Assembly: GCF_905404315.1 (NCBI RefSeq)
Contig: NC_066288.1
Coordinates: 8,456,501 to 8,520,500 of the forward strand
DNA from: Leptidea sinapis
Lineage: Eukaryota; Arthropoda; Insecta; Lepidoptera; Pieridae
DNA length: 64,000 nt
Reading direction: 5' to 3'
The position numbers and the translations under genes are program-made. The first letter of the stretch is position 1. The number at the start of each line of letters is the position of its first letter. The notes under the pieces are model-generated. The model was not told the DNA's origin and ran no database searches. It was given only the letters and a program-made list of their open reading frames with translations. Shown in pieces: positions 56,901 through 64,000 of the stretch.

Positions 56901-59451
56901 ACTTCCTTACTAAGTAACCACTGTCTTAAAACTCACATATACACAGAAAACAATTATATACTGCAAATTATAAATAGTAAAAGTTGTGGAGTCCATTCCA
57001 CTATTGACATCCATATCAATATTCTGAAAATTTCTAAGATTAAAATCAACTTAGTTCCCAATAAAGTTATAAATGAGGTTTATACCTTCTGGTGAGACAA
57101 TACCCCTCTGTAAGTAAATTTTATATCCCACTATAATTATTCCATGTAAAATTGTATTATTCAGATGTTATTGTAATATATTTGAGACATCACGTCAGAG
57201 AAACTAGCTAATCCTCACTTACGGCCGTTTCCAATATTCTGTCTATCTCTTACTTGAGATAAAAATCGTAACTATCGTTGACTTTTCTGTGCCAATAAAC
57301 ATATCGACGGTAACTCACCTTATCCGTGCACACTGTCTGTCAATGGGACAACATATAGCTTACCAGCGATAGAAGTTTGTATGGAAATTCCAATTCACCC
57401 ATCCCAATATAAGGTGATAAGAATGACTTATCGGGTGTATACAGCTTCAGATTATTGAAAACTAAATGCTGACAGTAGAAGGTAATAATTTATCTCTATC
57501 TGTAGATAGTATTTTGCGAACAGCCGTAAGCCCATGTTGCAAATACCTAATTTTAGTACATATGCAAATAGTTGTGTGGCACATCCATTTGCATTTTCTA
57601 TGCCTTGTTTATAACTTATGTATTTTAATTTATGTTTTGTACATTTATTTAATTTGTTATAGTCCATAGAAGTGACCACCATAATAGATATTATTTTCAT
57701 GGCAATCAGAGAATGAAATTGCATTTTGTTTAAAATTTCATGGGATTTTTGTGTTAAGCCTTCTAAGTAATAAGTACTTCATTTCTTAATCATAACTCCT
57801 TTTACCTGTAAAAACTTGTGTCATTCCTCTGGTATCCTACGACAGTTGTGTCCGGAACACTCATTTATGCTACTTTATTGTAAAATACACTGAATAATTA
57901 ACTTACATTTACTTACATGATCTTTCTGTCCTTTGTGTGCTTTTATGTGTGCTTGTAGATTTCCTTGAGCTGAAAAACTTTTGCTGAAAGGATATACAAT
58001 AACAATAATTGTCAATTACACTTCATTTTCTTCATATATTTGCAATCTTATAAGTAAACATATATATTTATTACCTGCATATTTCACATTGAAAAGGTTT
58101 CTCCCCTGTGTGAAGCCTCATATGTATTGTAAGATTATGTTTCTGTGTAAAACTTCTTGAACAAAACATACAAGAATATGGTCTATCCCCAGTGTGTGTT
58201 CTGCAGAACAAATTTTGATTATGGATGAATGTACATTAATTTAAAATTAATTTATATTTACTACCTTATGTGCATATCCAATTGAGCCTGACATCGGAAT
58301 TGCTTCTGACAATTGTAACATTCAATTATCTTTTTTGGTTTTGGCTTAGGTCCACACTTTAGCCTCTCAGATTCCTGCTTTTTCTTATAGTTACTGTATT
58401 TCTTTTGTTCAACCTTTGTACATTTGCTGTAAGTAAAATAAAATTGTCACATATAACCATTTATTAAAATAGGACATTGTAGATAGCACAGTCATATTAT
58501 TTTTTCCTTTACTTACCATTTCTTTATTATTGTTCTAGTAATAGGGACCTGAAAAAAAAGTTTTTGTAATTATATTCAATTACCTACGTACAATTAAAAA
58601 ACAGTTATTTTATTCATACCATTTGCTTCACTAGTATTTCAGTGTGATATAATATAAATGTTACTAGTGGCATAAACTTGGCTGAATATATTTTTGGTGA
58701 TCTAATACAATTTCAATAGGGTTTCAATCTTATTCAAGTATTTTCAAAATTAAGATAACATAATTTATGAAATATGGTATTGATGCAGTACATTAATAGA
58801 TTCAGTTAATAAATCCTGTATTTTCAAAGTAAAAATGAAATGAATCACCAACTCACAGAAGTGAGAACCATTAAGGTCTGGATGGCTAGCCACTTAATAT
58901 ATTAAAGGAACAGTCAAAGTGTACTTCAATTGAATTTAAATGTACTTACAATAGGGTCAGTCATTGTGACGGCATCACAGTGTCTATAAATAAAATATAC
59001 CTACATTAGATTAAAAAGTTAAAATTTTATACATAAATAAATTAAAACCATAGCAACGTCTGATTACTTACTTTGGTACTGCTTCCAGACCCAAGTACTG
59101 CCTGAGACGTATATCTGAACTTTCACATGCCTGCTTAAAATGAAATGCTATGCCTAGTTTATAGGCACAGTTACTACACATTTGGTCAGGAAGACCGTCG
59201 TGTCTCTGAATCTGTAAATTATATAAATTTACATATTATGTATATACCTATATTAAAATACTTCTAGCAAATTAATTCTTACTGGACAGTATAAATTTTT
59301 CAAATAATATTAATTTAACAGTACGTTTAAAATACCTCACCTTTATATTTGTGCAAAATTCAATCATATCACATACAGATAACTTATAATTTGTTGTAAA
59401 TATTGACGACAGAACACCCTCTTCTAAACAAATTCTGCATATCTTGTTCAT
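53911..59451 (-). CDS. ZAD-C2H2 zinc-finger protein, five fingers
   Basis: Nuclear DNA-binding protein of the insect ZAD family (N-terminal zinc-finger-associated domain, usually for dimerisation). Nine exons on the minus strand: 59341-59451, 59072-59211, 58950-58983, 58517-58548, 58265-58426, 58075-58200, 57917-57983, 56582-56710 and 53911-54141, in phase, 343 residues. The ZAD uses C5 and C8 (KICRICLEEG) and the pair in DQMCSNCAYKLG. A basic linker (KKKQESERLKCGPKPKPKK) follows. The fingers are CYNCQKQFRCQAQLDMHIRT, CMFCSRSFTQKHNLTIHMRL, CEICSKSFSAQGNLQAHIKA, CAVCKKGFVTSSELTRHMSK and CDICEKSFSQKRDLKLHKTR, each closed by a final His. Fingers 1-3 and 5 are split by introns. The acidic tail ends in NFSHSIFG. 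The target is unknown. A LINE lies directly upstream. Confidence 0.88.
54407..54680 (-). mobile_element. tRNA-derived SINE, family 3, copy 2
   Basis: Same order as 11845-12075: TTGACACACTTTTTACACAA, ATATTTAATACAATATACTT, CATGACTCGGAAACAAACAT, then a tRNA-like head with CACCTACCGGGATTCGAACC and CGGGACCTCTAGCTTAGTAG. Last intron of the zinc-finger gene. Confidence 0.75.
55010..56140. mobile_element. Possible inverted-repeat element around a minisatellite
   Basis: GAGTTGAGACGTA near 55014 compares with the reverse complement of TACGTCTCACCCC near 56128, a short imperfect inverted repeat at the edges of a block that has the 55800-56060 minisatellite inside. The link is tentative. Confidence 0.3.
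55800..56060. repeat. Minisatellite with ACTAAAATACTAG / AATACTTGTT words
   Basis: Interleaved words recur: GTTACTAAAATACTAG(T/C) at about 55900, 55945 and 56011; AAATACTTGTTCA(A/G)TAACAG near 55925 and 55971 with a variant near 55861. The unit is roughly 50-60 bp with internal half-repeats. It lies in the last intron of the zinc-finger gene. Confidence 0.65.
57218..57530. mobile_element. MITE with imperfect terminal inverted repeats
   Basis: The left end CTTACGGCCGTTTCCAATAT with TCTGTCTATCTC matches the reverse complement of the right end (CTTACGGCTGTTCGCAAAAT with ACTATCTACAG). The length is about 313 bp. A partial copy in inverse orientation is at 3768-4040. It lies in the intron between exons 7 and 8 (57917-57983 and 56582-56710) of the zinc-finger gene. 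Confidence 0.75.
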
Positions 59452-59570
59452 TTTTATTTTATAACATAAAGGTATGTACGTAATACCTATTGAATGTTCA
59501 TCAGAAAAATTATTATTCTGCAAATACAATCATTATCAATTACTATTTACTATTTTGATACATTTATCAA

Positions 59571-59586
59571 TTTTTTTTTTTTTTTT
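59571..59586 (-). repeat. Poly(A) tail of LINE
   Basis: A run of 16 T on the plus strand ends the 3' untranslated region of the LINE. It is 119 bases upstream of the zinc-finger start codon (59451). Confidence 0.75.
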
Positions 59587-60097
59587 ATATTAATTCGTTC
59601 TTTCGAACAGGCTATAGCCAGGGGCCTTACTGCCTTGTCGTTAGTATTTTCATTTCTTTGGTATTTATTATTTTCACTATTTTGTTTTACAAAAAGTCCA
59701 ATCCAGTTTTCTCATTTCATCTTACATTATTTCCATTTTCCTTTTCCAATTATGTATATTCGATAGCGAATATTTATAGTAGTTTCTTTCATCAAATCCA
59801 ATCCAGTCTTAAAGTCATCAGTTATTTTACCATTTCCGTTAATGTATAATTCTCTAAAGAATATTTTCCATATTTTCCTTTTAGTAAGTCCAAATCCAGT
59901 AATATAGTCTCTAATAATTTTCCCCTTTTCTTAAAGTCAAATCCAGTGTAATTTGCATAACTTTTTAGAATAATACCTACCTATTTACATTATCTGTTCA
60001 GTTCGCGAATTGCGCTATGCTATTACTAGTTGTATATGTACAAGTTATAACGTATTTACATAATTATAAACAAATTTACAACGTATGTATCTACAAA

Positions 60098-63000
60098 TTA
60101 CAATGTATTTACAGTACTACATACAAATTTATACAAGGACATATAAGTTGATGTGTCCTTTAATAGATCTATTACTGAGAGCGGGATTATATTGGGTGCA
60201 CCATATATTTCCAGTAGCTCATCCATCAGCACAAGGCGCTGTATGCCAAAGGACGAACAATCAAAAAAGATGTGATCCAGAGACTGATCTTGTTGCTTAT
60301 TACAATGGTCACAAAAAGGAGAGGAGACAATTTTTTTGCGATGAAGATGAAAATTCAATCGATAGTGACCAATACGCATTCGTGTTATTGTAGTATAGAA
60401 CTTTCTGTGAGCGTTATTTTTAAACTTACAAAACCAGGGTGTGCTATTAACGGGATTATCTAACAAAGTATACGAATGAGCCTTATTTTCAACTTCTGTA
60501 CAATTGTACCAATATCTTCCCCAAAGAAGAGTCATACGCTGTTTTAGATTACTTATTATATCTGTATATGGTATGTTAATGTCTAGATCTTTGCAATCAG
60601 GATATAGGGATAGATCGGATATATTAATGATAGTTCTAGCTAGAAAATCAGCGCTTTCGTTTCCTGCTACTCCTATATGGGACGGGACCCAAACGAAATC
60701 CACTTTAATATCGATTAAACATAGTTCGAACCACAATTCCTTTATAGCAAAAATGATGTAATTGATGTTAGCACTCATTTTGTTATTTGACAAACTTTTT
60801 AACACACTCATACTATCACTAACTATTACCCACTTCTTATTAAGTTGATTTTGTTTCTTAATATGCTTTAAAGCAAAAAGAATAGCGACGGCTTCAGCAG
60901 TAAAAATACTGGCATATCTATTAATCTTAAAGCCAATACCCTTCCTAATTTCAGGAAGGTAGATTGCAAAAGAAACATTATTATTGTTTTTTGCGCCATC
61001 CGTATAAACAAATTTACAATTAGACCATTCTGACAATAATACATGAACCTCCTCTTTTGAAGTTAAATTTGGATCTATTACAACATTAATTGCAGAATAT
61101 TTACATCGAAAAGAACCTGCATGGCAGGGAAGTATATCATTATTCCGATGAATATTTAAATCTTGTAGAAATTTAAAAAATGAAGAAAAATCTTGCAAGA
61201 TAAACAACTGTCTCGGAAATGAAGACGATTGATAAGCAATAAGATTCTTAAGAAAATTGTTCGTCGGCAAGCTATAGAGCTTTAAAATAAATCTTTCTTT
61301 AAGATAACTAAATCTAATACACAAAGGAGGAAGGTTGGCCTCGATTTGCATAGCAGCTATTGGGCTAGTTTTAAGTGCACCCAATATTGTACGCATACAT
61401 TTATTTTGTATTTTATCCAGACTATTAACAATTTTGCTGTCTGCGGCGAAACAATGAAAGCCATATTCAAAATGACTACGAATAAGCGATTTATACAAAA
61501 TTAACAATATTTTAGGGTCCGCTCCCCACGACGTTGCACACAAAGATTTTAATACATTACAAGCTTTATTCGCTTTAATTATAACACTATCTGTATATTT
61601 TTTCCAAGAAAGTTTTGGAGTAAATGTTACACCTAGAAATTTTATGTCACATGAAATAGGCAGTGGAATGCCATTGTATAAAATGGGAGGCAATATGATG
61701 CGTTTACGACCAATCACAAAGACTTTTGATTTGGTTGGATTTACATTTAAATTAAGATAAGAAAAGTATTGATATAAATTTACAAGTGCTTTATTAATAG
61801 TAGCGGCTAAATTAATCAGATCAACTCCCGATACATAGACGACTAAGTCATCTGCATACTGTAGGTTTACTATATTTGGCCCCAAAATAAGGTTCAATCG
61901 TCTTATGTACATAATAAAAATTAAAGGAGACAATATTCCCCCCTGACAAACACCTAGAGAAGAAAGTCGTGGTCCATACAAATGTTTATTAAATTTTACA
62001 TATACTTTTCTGTCAGTCAAAAAGGATTGCATCCAATTTATTATTTTACCTGGTATCCCTAACATTGATAACTCGTCACAAAGCACGGCAATATTTACAC
62101 TATTGAAGGCACCTGAGATGTCAAAAAATACAGACAAAAGATATTGATTACTTGCTAAACATTGATGCGCATCAAGCTGTAACTGCGCTATACTCTCCCT
62201 AGAAGACCGACCTTTGCGAAAACCAAACTGATTATTAGGCAAAAGACAATTTTGTTCTATAAAGAACTCGAGACGTTGTTTCAGAAGCTGCTCAAATATC
62301 TTCCCAACACAAGACGTGAGAGCTATAGGTCTATAAGAGTCAGGTAACATTTTATTTTTGTCTGGCTTTAAAACTGGGATTAAACAGTCTGTTTTCCATT
62401 CTGCAGGAATAGTATTCTCCTTCCATAGGCGATTAAGATTATTTAAAAAGATGTTGAGACTGTGGCAATTAAGTTTTTTGAGTAAAATATATGGAATGGT
62501 ATCAAGACCGAAAGATGTATCTCTTCTAGTAAATAAAGCGGATTTTAGTTCTTGTAAAGAAAAAGGCTCTATCAAATATTTATTACTATCATTAACAACA
62601 TTTACATAGTTAGTTAACTCATTTGATACAAAGTCAGAAGTATACTTTTGTAGAAAATCTGGAATCCAACTATCATTCAACACACTGTCAGGAATGTAAG
62701 TTTTGTTAAATTTGCGCATGTATTTCCAAATTGAAGACAAAGGAGTACAACGATTAAATGAATTGCACAAGCCTATCCAGCTATTTCTTCTTTCACTTTT
62801 TAAGGTAAGTTTTTTTAAAGCCCGCAATCTCTTAAACTCCACATAATTTTCATCAGTGGAGTTGTTTTTAAAATTAATGTAACCATTTTTAGCATTTAAA
62901 ACTGCTTCTGTACACCTCTGATTCCACCAAGGCGACCAAGGATATTTAAAAGATTTTTGTGAACAAGAACTAGTAGCATTATTACTATTAGAACTTTTGG

Positions 63001-63886
63001 AAAACAGACAGCTAGGGATTGACTGCTTGGCAGCAGAAAGTAAAATATTACAAAAGGAATTAAAAGCATCTATTGAAGATAAAGTGTCAAATTTAACATC
63101 ATCCAAATAAGAAACAACTAAGTTACTATACATATTCCAATTCACCTGCTTATAATTAGGGTGAGTGGGCAAATGTAGATTATTACATAATGTGTTTTGC
63201 AAACTAATACTATCACTACTTACTGCCATTTTTATTATTACAGGGAGATGATAACTACTGCCCAGAGGACTGTCAATAACTGACCAGTCACATAAAAGAG
63301 CCAAAGATGGAGTTACCAAAGTCAAGTCAAGAGCATTAGGACGCCAAGATGGAGATCCTATTGTGGTAGCTTGACCATTATTCAGAATAACAAGACCATT
63401 CTCATCTATAACCTCTAAAACATCTTTACCTCGAGGCAATGTATCAACACATCCCCACAACATGTGATGAGCATTGAAATCACCTGCAAATATCATTGGC
63501 TCTGGAATGGACTTAATTAAACTGTTTAAATTGTTTTTATTAAATGGAGGATTTGAATTGGAAGGACTGTAAAAACTCACAATACTCAGTTCTTTTTTAT
63601 TAATTTTAATTTTAATGCAAACATTTTGTAGAGCACTATCATAATATGTATTTATGTTAGAAAATGTGATATTATTATGAATAAAAATTGCTACACCATT
63701 GTGTTTATTACCACAATCATTCCTTATTGTGTTATAGCCTTTTATTAAAAAATACTGATGTGGTTTTAACCAAGTTTCCGAAATTATAGCAATATGGATA
63801 TGATTTTCATATAAAAACCTTGTAAAAATAAGCCTATTACTAATAATACTTTGAGCGTTCCACTGCACTATATTCAATGTATCCAT
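60098..63886 (-). CDS. LINE ORF2: endonuclease, reverse transcriptase, RNase H
   Basis: Retrotransposon protein of 1262 residues, uninterrupted. The APE-like endonuclease is at about 1-220 with NIVQWNAQSI, SETWLKP (36-42), FAGDFNAHHMLWG (133-145) and SSYHLPV (210-216). The reverse transcriptase is at about 480-760 with SYRPIALTSCVGKIFEQLL, FGFRKGRSS, FFDISGAFNSV (587-597), CQGGILSPLIF and LQYADDLVVY (YADD at 677-680). RNase H lies at about 957-1085 with YTDGAKN (D963), FTAEAVAILFAL (E998), VSDSMSVL (D1024) and WVPSHIGVAGNESAD (H1070, D1080). A C-terminal knuckle CDHCNKQQDQSLDHIFFDC is at 1192-1210. The start ATG is 8 bases after the ORF1 stop. The endonuclease SDH motif reads SYH here, so its activity is uncertain; all other key residues are present. 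Confidence 0.95.
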   Translation of the reverse strand: MDTLNIVQWNAQSIISNRLIFTRFLYENHIHIAIISETWLKPHQYFLIKGYNTIRNDCGNKHNGVAIFIHNNITFSNINTYYDSALQNVCIKIKINKKELSIVSFYSPSNSNPPFNKNNLNSLIKSIPEPMIFAGDFNAHHMLWGCVDTLPRGKDVLEVIDENGLVILNNGQATTIGSPSWRPNALDLTLVTPSLALLCDWSVIDSPLGSSYHLPVIIKMAVSSDSISLQNTLCNNLHLPTHPNYKQVNWNMYSNLVVSYLDDVKFDTLSSIDAFNSFCNILLSAAKQSIPSCLFSKSSNSNNATSSCSQKSFKYPWSPWWNQRCTEAVLNAKNGYINFKNNSTDENYVEFKRLRALKKLTLKSERRNSWIGLCNSFNRCTPLSSIWKYMRKFNKTYIPDSVLNDSWIPDFLQKYTSDFVSNELTNYVNVVNDSNKYLIEPFSLQELKSALFTRRDTSFGLDTIPYILLKKLNCHSLNIFLNNLNRLWKENTIPAEWKTDCLIPVLKPDKNKMLPDSYRPIALTSCVGKIFEQLLKQRLEFFIEQNCLLPNNQFGFRKGRSSRESIAQLQLDAHQCLASNQYLLSVFFDISGAFNSVNIAVLCDELSMLGIPGKIINWMQSFLTDRKVYVKFNKHLYGPRLSSLGVCQGGILSPLIFIMYIRRLNLILGPNIVNLQYADDLVVYVSGVDLINLAATINKALVNLYQYFSYLNLNVNPTKSKVFVIGRKRIILPPILYNGIPLPISCDIKFLGVTFTPKLSWKKYTDSVIIKANKACNVLKSLCATSWGADPKILLILYKSLIRSHFEYGFHCFAADSKIVNSLDKIQNKCMRTILGALKTSPIAAMQIEANLPPLCIRFSYLKERFILKLYSLPTNNFLKNLIAYQSSSFPRQLFILQDFSSFFKFLQDLNIHRNNDILPCHAGSFRCKYSAINVVIDPNLTSKEEVHVLLSEWSNCKFVYTDGAKNNNNVSFAIYLPEIRKGIGFKINRYASIFTAEAVAILFALKHIKKQNQLNKKWVIVSDSMSVLKSLSNNKMSANINYIIFAIKELWFELCLIDIKVDFVWVPSHIGVAGNESADFLARTIINISDLSLYPDCKDLDINIPYTDIISNLKQRMTLLWGRYWYNCTEVENKAHSYTLLDNPVNSTPWFCKFKNNAHRKFYTTITRMRIGHYRLNFHLHRKKIVSSPFCDHCNKQQDQSLDHIFFDCSSFGIQRLVLMDELLEIYGAPNIIPLSVIDLLKDTSTYMSLYKFVCSTVNTL

Positions 63887-63894
63887 AATAACAA

Positions 63895-63999
63895 TTAACT
63901 AGGTGTCTTTTTTCTAAAAGTGTTATTCAGAATTTCCTTAATACTATTTGAATTTATAGTTAACTTATCTTTATTTGTACAAATTTGTAAAACTGCTTC
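63895..63999 (-). CDS. LINE ORF1, C-terminal end (partial)
   Basis: An open minus-strand frame enters from the window edge and reads EAVLQICTNKDKL, then INSNSIKEILNNTFRKK and TPS before a TAA at 63895-63897. Its position directly before ORF2 identifies it as the end of the gag-like ORF1. No zinc knuckle is inside the visible part. Confidence 0.6.
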   Translation of the reverse strand, partial: EAVLQICTNKDKLTINSNSIKEILNNTFRKKTPS

Positions 64000-64000
64000 A

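Larger units (their letters stand above)
59571..64000 (-). mobile_element. LINE with intact ORF2, continues past window end
   Basis: Minus-strand non-LTR retrotransposon. In order on its own strand: the end of ORF1 (63895-63999), ORF2 (60098-63886), a 3' untranslated region of about 510 bp, and a 16-base A tail (T run at plus 59571-59586). The order endonuclease-RT-RNase H places it in the I/LOA/R1-related group (family knowledge). Its 5' end and any target-site duplication lie outside the window or cannot be confirmed. Confidence 0.9.

Noticed and set aside
1..64000. CRISPR arrays, operons, bacterial promoters or phage genes
   Set aside because: No spacer-repeat array, no intronless gene clusters and no bacterial families were seen. 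All real genes are eukaryotic and split.

Overview
The window is nuclear DNA of an insect, most likely a moth or butterfly. It is AT-rich, its genes are split by GT-AG introns, and it is dense with degraded LINEs, SINEs and small inverted-repeat elements of the kinds common in Lepidoptera. The species cannot be named from the sequence. There is no sign of prokaryotic, phage or CRISPR content.

Layout. 1-13014 is gene-free by my reading and filled with repeats: LINE 3' ends, SINEs, a 175-bp tandem duplication and a foldback array with 100-bp subrepeats. 13015-23910 (+) is a nine-exon serine carboxypeptidase of the retinoid-inducible (SCPEP1-like) type with a complete Ser-Asp-His triad. 26962-34552 (+) is a tandem paralogue with the same intron phases. 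It has an N-terminal membrane anchor instead of a signal peptide, and it has lost the catalytic serine, so it is probably a pseudoenzyme. 36037-42817 (+) is DMAP1 in eight exons, a subunit of NuA4/TIP60 and SWR1-type chromatin complexes. 44165-44862 (-) is FCF1, a PIN-domain protein of 18S rRNA processing. 46254-53491 (+) is NDUFC2, a complex I accessory subunit whose 6.8-kb second intron is packed with transposon debris. 53911-59451 (-) is a nine-exon ZAD-C2H2 zinc-finger gene. 59571 to the window end (-) is a LINE with an intact 1262-codon ORF2 (endonuclease, reverse transcriptase, RNase H) and the tail of its ORF1. Its poly(A) end lies about 120 bp upstream of the zinc-finger start codon.

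The genes do not form a pathway. The two carboxypeptidase genes are a local duplication and the rest are unrelated housekeeping or regulatory genes. DMAP1 and FCF1 are convergent, FCF1 and NDUFC2 divergent, NDUFC2 and the zinc-finger gene convergent. The points most worth following are the inactive membrane-anchored carboxypeptidase, a near-perfect 195-bp tandem duplication that copies a splice acceptor and part of exon 8 of the active carboxypeptidase, the foldback arrays of 100-bp subrepeats, and the intact LINE beside the zinc-finger gene. Exon borders were placed by eye from splice signals, reading phase and protein-family conservation. Borders of repeats are approximate.
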